Assembly (NCBI RefSeq): GCF_901709675.1
Contig: NC_051089.1
Coordinates: 20,745,508-20,809,507 of the forward strand
Origin: Syngnathus acus
Taxonomy: Eukaryota; Chordata; Actinopteri; Syngnathiformes; Syngnathidae
Direction of reading: 5' to 3'
DNA length: 64,000 nucleotides
Shown piece after piece: positions 21,498 to 31,547 of this stretch. Position 1 is the stretch's first letter. Each line of letters starts with the position of its first letter. The notes below the pieces were generated by a model, which was not told where the DNA came from, did not search any database, and saw only the letters and a program-made list of their open reading frames with translations. The position numbers were made by a program, and so were the translations under genes.

Positions 21498-22472
21498 ATG
21501 CAGCCAGTGAGCGACAAGACGGCATTGAGCCGACTGGAGCGAGCCGAGACCGCAATCAGCAGCCTGTCCGCCGACATCCGGAATCTGATCGAGGTTGGTC
21601 AACAACAACAGCTACAGCAGAAGGAGATGGCCCAAGCCCTCCAGAGACTGTCGGTGGCTGCGTCCCCGGCTGTCACGGCACCCCCGCACCGCCCGTCAAC
21701 TGAGGCCAGGAGGCTCGTGGACGTCCCGGAGCCCTGCCTCGGCAACATCGAGAAGTTCAACGGAGATCCCAAGCATGTGAGGGCATTCGTATAATGCCGT
21801 ATAATGTTCAGCCTCCAGCCCGTCACGTTTGCGTCGGAGTCTGGCAAGGTCGGGTTCGTCCTAACCCACCTCACGGGCGAGGCGCGGCTGTGGGGTCTGG
21901 CCGAATACGAAAGGATGGCCCCGGCTTGCGATTCGTTCGACGCATTCGCGGAGGAATTGCTCTGCCTATTCGACCTGGGCTCTGCCACTGAAGACGCCGC
22001 CGAGGAACTGGCGACGCTGCGTCAAGGTAGCCGATCGGTCGCGGAGTACGCACTTAAGTTCCAGACGTTGGCCGGCAGCAGCAGATGGAACGCGCCGGCG
22101 CTCGTTAGCACATTCCTCAACGGCCTCGCTGAGTACATGAAAGACGAACTAGTTTCCTACGATCGCCCGCAAACCCTGAAGGGCGCGATGTACTTGGCGG
22201 CCCGAGTAGACCGGCGGATCCGGACGCGCCGGCGCAATCGGGAGCGGAGGCCCCTGCGGAACCCGCGTGGTCACCTTCCTCCGTCTGCTGGGGACCCGCC
22301 AACCACACCACCCGCCGAGCCCATGGATCTGGGAGGGGCTCGGGTTCCCTCAGAGGAGCACCGTCGACGCCTCTCACTGGGCTTGTGTTTTTACTGTGGG
22401 GAAAGGGGTCATCGGGTGGCGGGGTGCCCGTTAAAAGGCCGGAACTCACGCGGCGTCGGGGGATCCGCGTGA
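21498..22472 (+). pseudogene. Chromovirus gag (capsid/nucleocapsid), one in-frame stop
   Basis: Gag packages the element RNA. The frame starts at ATG 21498, 20 bases after the LTR, has an N-terminal coiled-coil-like segment (SRLERAETAISSLSADI), and is broken by TAA at 21792-21794 inside the capsid-like region, after which the same frame continues. The second half has the retrotransposon gag domain (LTGEARLWGLAEYERM) and ends with one zinc knuckle [14 protein letters not shown] of C-x2-C-x4-H-x4-C form. No frameshift is needed across the stop. The pol frame begins in the -1 register and overlaps the last ~85 bases, suggesting -1 frameshifting, though I see no canonical slippery heptamer. Confidence 0.9.
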
Positions 22473-25400
22473 GCTCGACCAGCACCGGCTCTCCCAGTCC
22501 CAGCACGCTCACGCTACAGGCACGTGTCCAGCTTGCGGCGGGCGACCAGAATGTGGCAGCCCTGGTGGATTCCGGGGCGGAGGGGAACATCATGGCACGT
22601 CAGTGGGGTATCGACTTCCTGCCTCTGAGCCCGTCCATTCCCGCACGTGCCATTGATGGCCGTCTGATCGGCGAGGTGGCTTTCGTTACGGAACCAGTTA
22701 AGTTACTGCTCTCCGGCAATCACCACGAGACCATCCAGTTTTTTCTTCTTTCCCTCCCAGGACAGCAGCTCATTCTGGGGCACCCTTGGTTGCGGCAGCA
22801 CAACCCGGTGCTGGACTGGGAGGTGGGGGTTGTTCGGCAGTGGAGTGAACGCTGCCATCGGACGTGCCTGAGGGCGGCCACCAGCCCACTCGGTAGCGCC
22901 CCGCCCAGGTACAGTCCCGACATCTCCACTGTACCAGCAGTGTATCACGAACTCAATGAGGTTTTTAGTAAAGCCAGGGCCACTTCTCTTCCTTCACACC
23001 GGTCTTACGATTGCGCCGTCGACCTGTTGCCCGGCACCTTCCCTCCCAAGGGACGCGTCTACTCCCTGTCCGCTCCTGAGCGCCGGGCTATGGAGGAATA
23101 CATCCGGGAGTCCCTGGCGGCCTCTTCACCTGCGGGAGCGGGGTTTTTCTTCGTGAAGAAGAAGGAGGGCACGCTCCGCCCGTGCGTCGACTACCGGGGA
23201 ATAAACGAGATCATTGTAAAGAACCGATACCCTCTGCCTCTTCTTTCTTCCGCCTTCGAGAGCCTTCAGGGTGCCACCATCTTCACAAAGCTGGATCTTC
23301 GCAACGCCTACCACCTGATCCGCATCCGGGAGGGAGACGAGTGGAAGACGGCTTTCAACACCCCGAACGGACACTACGAGTACTTGGTGGTTCCGTTTGG
23401 GCTCACCAACGCCCCAGCGGTTTTCCAGTCCCTGATAAATGACGTGCTACGAGACATGCTGGACAGATTCGTGTTCGTTTATTTGGATGACATCCTCATC
23501 TTCTCCCGCTCGCTCCCTGAGCACATCAAGCATGTTCGGGCGGTGCTGCGCCGCCTCCTGGAGAATTCGCTCTACGTGAAGGCAGAGAAGTGCGAGTTCC
23601 ACGCCTTCTCTGTCAGATTCTTCGGCTACGTGGTGCGTGAGGGATCCATCGAAATGGACCCTGGGAAGGTGCAAGCGGTCACGTCATGGCCTGTTCCCGA
23701 AACACGCAAGCGGCTGCAACAGTTCTTGGGTTTCGCGAACTTTTATCGCCGTTTTATCCGTGGATACAGCACGGTGGCCGCGCCCCTCACCGCCCTTACC
23801 AGCCCCGCCTCCCCGTACAAATGGACGGAATGGGCAGAACAGGCATTTCAGGAGCTTAAGAGGAGGTTCACATCCGCTCCCATCCTCCGAGTCCCCGATC
23901 CCGACAGACAGTTCGTGGTCGAGGTGGACGCCTCGAACGTGGGTGTCGGGGCGGTGTTGTCCCAACGTAGCCGCCAAGACGATCGTCTCCACCCGTGCGC
24001 CTTTTTTTCTCGCCGCTTGTCAGCCTCAGAACGGAACTATGACATCGGTAATCGGGAGCTCCTCGCCGTCAAGTTGGCCTTGGAGGAGTGGCGGCATTGG
24101 CTGGAGGGCGCCACCACTCCGTTCATTGTCTGGACCGACCACCGCAACTTGGAGTATCTGAGATCGGCCAAGAGGCTGAACGCGAGACAAGCACGGTGGG
24201 CTCTGTTCTTTGACCGGTTTGAGTTCTCTCTTTCCTACAGACCGGGTTCCCGTAACGCGAAGGCGGACGCCCTGTCGCGTTTGTTTCCTGGTGGGGAGGA
24301 GGGACAGGGTCCGCCTCCCACTATCCTCCCGAGCTCGGTTCGGGTGGCGGCTCTTTCATGGGAGATTGAACGCCAAGTGGAAGCCGCATCACGCGATCAA
24401 CCCGGCCCCAGCAACTGCCCGGAGGGTCGCCTGTTCGTCCCTGAAGGCCTGTCATCCCGGAGCTGCATGCACGAGGTACGTGGTGGCACAGCGTTTCTGG
24501 TGGCCCACCTGGCAAGTGGACACCAGCGATTACGTCAGAGCCTGCTCGATTTGTAACCGCTGTAAGACGTTTACTCGTTCTCCGGCCGGGCTGCTCCAAC
24601 CCTTGCCGGTCCCCCAGCGTCCCTGGTCTCACCTGTCAATCGACTTTGTCACGGGCCTCCCCCCCTCGGAGGGAAACACGGTGGTCCTCACGGTGGTGGA
24701 CCGTTTCAGCAAGATGACGCACTTCATCCCTCTGCCTAAGCTCCCGTCTGCGAAGCAGACTGCGTCCATCATGGTGCGGGAGGTGTTTCGTCACCACGGT
24801 CTCCCACAGGACATCGTGTCAGACCGAGGTCCACAATTCGCTTCCACCTTCTGGGCGGAGTTCTGCCGACTCCTCGGCGCTACGGCCAGCCTCTCCTCGG
24901 GGTTTCACCCTCAGTCCAATGGTCAAGCGGAGCACCTGAACCAGGAACATGGCCGCCGGGGACCAGCGCGGGTGGGTCCAACAGCTTCCTTGGGTAGAGT
25001 ACGCCCACAATTCCCTCCCCAGCTCGGCCACGGGACTTTCGCCTTTCCACTGCGTCTTCGGGTACCAGCCACCCTTGTTCGCCCACCAGGAGCGTGGTAC
25101 GGCGTGCCCGTCGGCCCAGGCTTGTGTCCGCCGTTGTCATCGAGCCTGGGCGAGGGCCCGGATCGCTCTTCTCCGCTCTGTTTCGGGCTACGCCCGCCAG
25201 GCGAACAAGCGCCGGACGCCGGCTCCGGAGTACAGAGCAGGGGCAGCGTGTGTGGCTCTCGACGCGGGATTTGCCGCTGCGAGCGGGATCCCGCAAGCTG
25301 GCGCCCCGCTTTGTTGGACCGTTCCCTATTCAGAAGGTGATTGGCCCGTCCGCCGTCCGTCTTCTCCTTCCAGAGTCCATGAGGGTTCACCCCACGTTCC

Positions 25401-25771
25401 ACGTGTCCCGTGTGCGGCCCTTCTTTGAGAGCGCGTTGGCGCCGGCGCCCGTTCCGCCGCCGCCGCCCCAGCTCGTCGATGGGGGTCCGGCTTGCGCTGT
25501 CCGCTCCTTGCTCCGATCGCGGCGGCGCGGTCGTGGCCTCCAATACCTCGTGGATTGGGAGGGTTATGACGACGCACACCGCTCCTGGGTTCCGAGCCGC
25601 TGGATACTCGACCGTTCGCTCATCACAGAGTTCCATCGCTGTCATCCGGACCAACCGGGTCCTCGGCGCGGGCGCCCGAGGAGGGACGAGGGGACCAGGG
25701 GTGAGGGTCTGGGGGGGTCTTGTCCGCCGGTACCGGGGTCTTCTGCGTCGGACGTTTCGGCGGAGTGCTGA
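22388..25771 (+). pseudogene. Chromovirus pol (protease, RT, RNase H, integrase, chromodomain), frameshifted
   Basis: The first frame (to about 24450) has the aspartic protease site [10 protein letters not shown], the reverse transcriptase with [15 protein letters not shown] and the catalytic YLDD ([12 protein letters not shown]), and RNase H with [28 protein letters not shown] and a TDH segment. Near 24450-24480 the frame changes and part of the integrase zinc-binding region is lost; only CSICNRC and one HP remain clear. The integrase core continues in the new frame with D ([10 protein letters not shown]), D (IVSDRGPQF) and E ([10 protein letters not shown]). Further frame changes occur near 24950 and 25230. 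The C-terminus carries a chromodomain ([19 protein letters not shown]), the part that directs chromoviruses to marked chromatin. The multiple breaks exclude a functional polyprotein. Confidence 0.92.
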
Positions 25772-25843
25772 CCCCCCCGCCTGGTCGTCTGGGGGGTTGC
25801 CTTCCTTTTTTTTTTTTGTTTTTTGTTTTTTTGTTTTGGTGTC

Positions 25844-25881
25844 TGGGGACGTCGGGGGCCGTCCCTTGTGGGGGGGGGTTC
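25844..25881 (+). promoter_or_regulatory. Polypurine tract and shared 3' segment
   Basis: The run 'ttgtgggggggggttc' directly precedes the 3' LTR and would prime plus-strand synthesis. The segment 'gacgtcgggggccgtccc' just before it is nearly the same as 57631-57650 in the small LTR element. Confidence 0.8.
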
Positions 25882-26182
25882 TGTCACGTGCTGGCGCCAC
25901 CTGTGACAGGACCACACCCCCCCTGTCAGTGGAATCACCACCACCTGCCACGGGCTCATGGACAGCGCTATATCAGCGCCGCCAGCGCAGACCCGAGTGT
26001 CAGTCTGTCCCGTGATGCTGCTTCGCTCATCTGTCCCTGAGAAACTGACTCACTTGACAATTCGGAGATCCCGCAGAATTGTTTGTTCCCCCAGCCAGAT
26101 CGCCGCTCCAGCGCCAGCTGTTCCCATCTTACAATAAAGTCTCTGTCGCTACGCACTTGGCTGTACTGTCCGATCCCTTACA
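25882..26182 (+). repeat. Chromovirus 3' LTR
   Basis: 301 bp, same ends as the 5' LTR. TATAT at 25969-25973, GTCAGTCTGTCC at 25999-26010. Confidence 0.95.
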
Positions 26183-26249
26183 GTATGTAGTATGTATTTC
26201 GTTATTTGTTTATGTATTTTTCTCTCACATTTTCTTTCTCATCTTCCTC

Positions 26250-26590
26250 TTCTTTTGGCTGCTCCTGTTAGGGGCCGCGACAGCAGAGCAATCGTTTCCA
26301 TATCTTTCTGTCCTGTCACACCAACCATCTGCATGTCCTGCAACATCTTCATCTCTGCCACACTCTCCATTATTTTGGCCAGTAGAGATTTGCAAGCCTC
26401 GCTTCTAACATTCTTTCCCATAACTTCATGCTTTGCTTAATCAACAAAACAACACCTCTATAGCTACTACAGTTCTGCACATTGCCGTGGTCTGAAATAA
26501 AAAATAGGAAGCCAGGAATTTTCTTGCTTTTTAAGAATCTCCCCTGCCATCTCTCCTTGATAGTTCCATGCTGTCACTGGAATGTCGTCT
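26250..26590 (-). mobile_element. Probable LINE fragment, minus orientation
   Basis: The plus-strand words 'ggggccgcgacagcagagca' and 'caaccatctgcatgtcctgc' recur in a fish non-LTR family. Only a short, decayed piece is present. Confidence 0.4.
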
Positions 26591-26756
26591 AGGCCAATTG
26601 CCTTTCCACTCTCCATCTTTTACAAATGTCTGGGTATGAATTTTATCGATATTTATTTTTCTCACTCATTGGCGGCCCCACAGAGGGACTCGAAGCGGCT
26701 CCACAGAGGGACGTGGTGTGCCAACAGAGGGACCCTGGTGGTATCAACGGTTTTGG

Positions 26757-26779
26757 TGACCTCAGTTAAACTGAGGTCA
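26757..26779. repeat. Perfect short inverted repeat
   Basis: TGACCTCAGT and ACTGAGGTCA are exact reverse complements with a 3-base loop. It stands in a stretch with several 'acagaggga' motifs just before copy 2 of the dispersed duplication. Confidence 0.9.
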
Positions 26780-26789
26780 ACAGAGGGAG

Positions 26790-27030
26790 TGAAGGAATGG
26801 AGTCGAAATACAAAAAGTCCTGCCTAGCTACAAAAACAGATATGCTCAAACCTCATTGAATAAAGTACATAAGCAGACAAGTATATTCACATATTAAAGC
26901 AATAAAAGAAATATTTTAAGCATATAATTATACCTACACACCAAATCAATAGACATAACTAGACATTTTTGATAGGGGGTAATGACAAAGGTTTTTATAA
27001 CTTTCTGATCTTATATGTATTTCTGAGCAC
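26790..27030. repeat. Copy 2 of a dispersed ~245-bp duplication
   Basis: Near-identical to 10502-10746 in the same orientation, from 'tgaaggaatgg' to 'tgtatttctgagcac'. No target duplication or terminal structure is visible, so the class is unknown. Confidence 0.85.
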
Positions 27031-27056
27031 AGGAAGTTACAATTTAAGTTATAAAT

Positions 27057-27385
27057 ATCCATCCATTTACTATACCGCTTGTAAGCACGGGGGTCGTGGG
27101 CGTGCTGGAGCCTATCCCAGCTGTCATCGGGCAGTGGGCGTGGGACACCCTGAACTGGTTGCCAGCCAATCGCAGGGCATACAACCAATCCGCACTCACA
27201 CCTATGGGCAATTTGAAGTGCTCATTCGGCCTACCAAGCTTGTTTTTAGGATGTGGGAGGAAACCGGATGACCCGGAGAAAATGAGAACATTTAAACTCC
27301 ACACAGGGAGGGCCGGAGGTGGAATCGAACCCACACCCTCCGAAAAGTGAGGCGGACGTGCTAACCAGTGCCCCTGGATACAGTA
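27057..27385 (+). repeat. Fish interspersed repeat ('ccatccattt...gtgctaaccagtg' type)
   Basis: The longest copy in the window of the repeat also seen at 3478, 4503, 53050 and 55715. It holds 'gctggagcctatcccagctg', 'tgtgggaggaaaccggatg' and 'aactccacacagggaggg'. Confidence 0.65.
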
Positions 27386-27400
27386 CATGCAATAAACATA

Positions 27401-27882
27401 CCGTTTTTTTCCATGTATAATGCGCCCCCATGTATAATACGCACCCTAAAAATGGCATGTTGATGCTGGAAAAAAGCCTGTACCCATGTATAATACGCAC
27501 CCAAATTTTGACTCCTACTTAAGTCCGTAAACGTAAAATTATTTCAGAAAAAAGATCAACCGGGAACAACCGGATGTTATTCTGCCGGTCAGTATCACTG
27601 CGCATGCGCTAGCAAACTCAATAGCGAAGAAATGTTTCGGATTTGTGTAGGGTACATTGTGACAGCAAACGAGCAGGTGATCGAGCAAGCGTCTGATACG
27701 AGAGCATTGTATTCGTATGGAGCGTGTTTGAAGTGAACAGCAGAGAAGAAAGCGCATCTGTAATGGCGGCCTCCGTATGATATCCGGATAAAAAAAAAAA
27801 TAATAATAATAATTACCCATGTATAATACGCACCCCAGATTTTAGGACAATAAATTTGTTAAATTTTGCGCATTATACATGG
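27401..27882. mobile_element. Truncated relative of the 7111-8010 TA-target element
   Basis: The left end CCGTTTTTTTCCATGTATAA is intact after a TA; the right end keeps only GCGCATTATACATGG and has lost the last ~10 bases. The internal 'gtagggtacattgtgacagc' block is shared with 7111-8010. Confidence 0.82.
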
Positions 27883-28186
27883 ATAGTGATTAACAAAAAC
27901 GCTAAGCCATATTTACAAATTCATATATTAATGGTTAATTTTTTTTACTATTAACGTGTCTTATTTACTCTAATGAGATGATTTCTGTGAAAACCAAATG
28001 CGGACTTGATTTCTTTTGGACACACTGGAGTAGCAGTTTTATAATAGATTTCAAAAATTAAAATTCCAAATATTTATGTTCAAAAGCAAATTTCATTCTC
28101 CATTTGACAATGACTTCTTTAAACCACACACAATGTGTATTATAGTATTTTAGACTCCCTTTGTGGCATCCATTCAAGTCACTCAC
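27883..28186. other. No gene seen: intron next to the shank2 donor
   Basis: AT-rich; the shank2 donor (gtgagtg on the minus strand) is at 28181-28186. Confidence 0.55.
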
Positions 28187-28420
28187 CGTCTGCTGCAGGT
28201 CAGGGATGATAATGCGGATCACCTGTGAGTTTATGTGAATGTCGTCTATGTGGTGTGGTGAAGGCTCAGCGCTGGCCCTAATAGTTTCATAAATGGTTTC
28301 TTCATGGGAGCTTTCAGAGGCGCAGTCATCAGAATAATCAGAAAAGCTCTGGGCCATCTCATCCTCACTAGAAGTGGGGCTCCGGGGGATTGTCATCAGG
28401 CCTGGCGCAGCTAAGTCTAG
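28187..28420 (-). CDS. shank2: shank2, first visible coding exon (N-terminus)
   Basis: On the minus strand, an acceptor (ccgatgcag) precedes 24 bases and an ATG at 28396. The 70-codon coding part ends at 28187 before a strong gtgagt donor, phase 0. The protein begins M-T-I followed by PRSPTSSEDEMAQSFSD, then a serine/acidic stretch, EETIYETIRASAE and VIRIIIPDLQQT. This matches the N-terminus of the long SHANK2 isoform almost residue for residue at the start, so the gene can be named. Its last residues start the SPN fold that continues in the exon at 3208-3411. The ATG choice follows the known SHANK2 start; an upstream in-frame ATG at 28444 would lie in the intron if the acceptor is used. Upstream non-coding exons and the promoter are not identified. 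Confidence 0.93.
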
Positions 28421-28523
28421 CTGCATCGGACAGGGAAAGAGCATTAGTCAGTCAGTCTCACTCAATTTCTTCATTACAAAGATACATGTGAAACCATTAG
28501 TTCTGTTTGGAGATATCCTAAGA

Positions 28524-28891
28524 TAGGGGTGTCGAAACCTTTTGCAAGGAGGGCCATATGTAGTAACGTGAAGGGGCCCGGGGGCCAATTTAGTAGTTGT
28601 TTGTTGTCGCTTTTCTCCCGGGGGTGGGGGGGGGTGCAAGTGGGACGTTCAACGCTGCGCGTTCCCTTCTCTTCCGGGGGGGGGGGGGGGGGGGTGCTAG
28701 TGGAACGTCCAACGCTGCGCGTTCCCTTCTCTTCCGGGGGGGGCGAATCGGACGTCAAGCGCTTTGTGTGGCGGGCTCCATCTACTGTGGGAACTGAGAA
28801 GTGCTCAAGCTGTTGTGCGGGCCACATTCAATTATGTTTTCAGAATTTGCTGCGGGCAGTTGGCCCGCGGGCCGTAGTTTGGACACCCCTA
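28524..28891. mobile_element. hAT-type MITE, 368 bp, with internal tandem duplication
   Basis: The ends are TAGGGGTGTCGAAACC and, reversed, TAGGGGTGTCCAAACT, flanked by a perfect 8-bp duplication TCCTAAGA (28516-28523 and 28892-28899). Inside, a ~65-bp unit containing 'aacgctgcgcgttcccttct' is tandemly repeated and separated by long G-runs (18 Gs at 28677-28694). Non-coding. It lies about 100 bp upstream of the shank2 exon acceptor. Confidence 0.93.
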
Positions 28892-28899
28892 TCCTAAGA

Positions 28900-30784
28900 G
28901 GATGCTTGTAAATTTGACATTCCATTCAAAATCGCTGAATTTCAGCTCAGAAGGCAGTCATTACACCCTTAAAACTGCTGGGTTATAAAGATGACCCTAA
29001 CCAGAAAGTTGACTAACAATTTGCCCCACCAGAAACAGTATATTAGGTTGTTTTGTACAAAAAACAATGCAGAAAGTTGGGTCAAATTGTTTTTCAAATT
29101 GACTCAATTTCCTAAATCCGTCCAATTTTTAACCCAAATTGGTTTGTTTTTAAACAAGCATTTTTAAAGGTGTTGCAACCGATCCAATATGAAATTCTTT
29201 AGATTGATATTGTTTGACAAAGTTTTGAGCATGTCCAGCAGGCTGCCCTTCTCTGGCGCAACCCTCTGCTTTTATCAGGCTTGGGACTGGCCCACAGTTT
29301 TCACTCATTTGTGCACCCAATCGTGCTGTATTAAAATATGATTAAATAAAACATAATGTGTGATTAAACACTTTTAAATGAGTCCCACTACTGGTTGAAT
29401 TGGTTGAGTGATTTTTTTCCCAGTAAAAAATATTTACCAAGTTAAAATCCCCTTTAGCTTGAAATTTGCCAATGTCATGAATAATTTGGCCTTATACAAT
29501 AATTTAATCGCACTCCAAGAATGTTAGATGTTTCAATATTCATGTACACGTTGTTCTGACATGTTTGTAACAACAAAAAAAGCAAAACATTAGGACAAAG
29601 CTTGTATTTATTGTTTTTTTCTGCATGCCTTTAATGTGATGTGGTGTCATTTTCTGTCAAGGTACTTATTCGCTATTCAGGCGTAGTCGGCGTAACAACA
29701 AATAACAAATTAGCCGAGCAACAGAAGATGTCGGAAAAATTAACTATAAACACCATAAAAAGATTCTAAGACATTTCAAAGCAGAACATTGTCAAAGGTC
29801 TAAAATGAAGAGTAAAGTGAGTTACAGAGATGCTTATTCAGCACTTTGTATGACATGACTGTGCCTTTAACGCTCCCGTTCACCTTGTATAAGAATATGT
29901 GTGCCGCTTCACGAGACGTTCGAGAGAAAATTATGTAGGTTTTGCCTGCTATTGTGAAGAAATTAATTGGAATGTTGCATTAATTATTGAGATTACGACT
30001 TTTATTCCTACTTCAGATACAGACATAAAGACACGCTCATTTGGAAGAAATTATGGGGATAGAGTGATAATACATTGTCATTGTGTATGCATGTACAGTA
30101 TGTATAGTACATAATGTACAGAAATAGCTTCTGTTCTCTGAGACCGTCCATCATGGTCGAAGATAACAACTCTTCCTTTTGTTGTGTGGATCTTGGTAGT
30201 GGTTATAGTAGCTGACGACAATACCCCAGTATCTAACTAGTTGTTTCCCAATTAGTAGGCTGCACCCTCCAAAAGATTTTCGCATGGTGGGTCCTTCAAA
30301 GGCTTCTCCTCATGGAGAACCACATGAACCGTGGTGACTTTGGATGGACCTCACGTGGTGTCTTAGTAGGTCAGTATGAGGCGTTGGTGCGGAGTATCAG
30401 AGTGTGATTTTCCTCCAGGTGCAAGACACCTTTATGACATACCGAATGTCAATGAGGCAGGTTCGCTGACTCCATCATTGTTTATTTTGGGGATGATTAT
30501 TGAACATGTTTAAAGAAGACAGAGACAAAACAACCAAATAAATAAAAACAAAAGAATAAACAACAGAAATATGATATAAACAGTATGAGTAAATAAAGGT
30601 TACATTGACCTGTCACATGATAGAGGAGAAATTGCCTGTCTGCAAAATGATAGTCATTGTTCATTCCCGCACAAGTATACCAAAATATGTCCAGCACAAA
30701 CGAACACACAACAAATATACAAAAAATAGTAAGTGATGAAAAATCTGCTCAGTGAAGAAATGAAACAAACTTTTCAATATACTG
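28900..30784. other. No gene seen: shank2 upstream sequence
   Basis: AT-rich, without recognisable elements. Bases 30150-30450 are less AT-rich and contain 'tctcctcatggagaaccaca', but I find no supported function. Confidence 0.5.
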
Positions 30785-30846
30785 AACATCAGTACATATG
30801 AAGGGATTGACAATAAAGCTGACTTTGACTTTGACTTTGACTTTGA
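30785..30846 (+). mobile_element. 3' tail of a non-LTR retroelement
   Basis: 'gacaataaagctgactttga' followed by three further CTTTGA repeats is a typical 3' end of fish LINE/SINE insertions; the body is missing or unrecognisable. Confidence 0.5.
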
Positions 30847-31547
30847 TCAGACATTTGATGATGAAAATTACCTCGATCCAAATAACCAATTCAATGAAAA
30901 CAGACACAACTTTGGATGTAAATATTATACAAATGGACAATTTAATAGAAACATGAAAATAGAAAATGCACTATCAATTATACATTTCAATAGCTGAAGT
31001 CTCTATAAGAACTTTACAATAAATACATTCCAAGTAATAGCTATATCAGAAACGTCTTCTTGCTATCTGTCTGGCACAGAGAATCTTTGTGCAGACTTGA
31101 TAACAGCACAACAGTTTTGAGGGCTTTAACTGATATTTGACCAAGTGTATTGGGTCAGACCTGTAAAATATTGACTCGTGAGTGGCCATCTTTGAAGAGC
31201 TTGGAATCGCTCTCCTGTTGCATCGCATGGTGGCAACTATTGATGTTAGTTTTTCCAAAAGCTTCAGTGCCAGGTCTTTGCTCGTGAAAAAGTTGTCAGA
31301 CGTAGCCACACCCAAAGTACGGCTCCATAAGTGTCATCACTACACGTGTCCCCAAACTGTTGACTCTCTGCTCATCCTTTCCAAGATACGGCTTCACACT
31401 GAGGCAGTACTTCGTTCCAACTTTAGCTAAGATCCAAAACTTGATTCCAAACTTGTCGGGTTTATTAGGCATGTATTGCATGAACCTACAGCAAGTATTG
31501 GTCGGAAACAGCTTCTCATCCACTGTAAGTAAATCATGTGGAATATA

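Larger units (their letters stand above)
21168..26182 (+). mobile_element. Sushi-like Ty3/gypsy chromovirus, full length but broken
   Basis: The 5015-bp element has LTRs at 21168-21478 and 25882-26182, each starting TGTCACGTGCTGG and ending CCCTTACA, and a perfect 5-bp target duplication GTATG (21163-21167 and 26183-26187). The order gag, protease, reverse transcriptase, RNase H, integrase, chromodomain identifies a vertebrate chromovirus of the Sushi type (Metaviridae); there is no env. The LTRs differ by about seven transitions, mostly at CpG sites, and two small gaps (about 2% divergence by eye), so the insertion is relatively young. Gag has one in-frame stop and pol at least three frame changes, so this copy is dead. 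Confidence 0.95.

Noticed and set aside
22385-22472. A canonical -1 slippery heptamer for gag-pol frameshifting
   Set aside because: I checked the overlap in the gag register; GGGGAAA and GTTAAAA occur but neither fits the X-XXY-YYZ pattern in frame. The frame relation is still -1.
24923-25951. A 342-codon minus-strand frame
   Set aside because: Antisense to the GC-rich integrase/chromodomain end of the chromovirus pol; no domain of its own.
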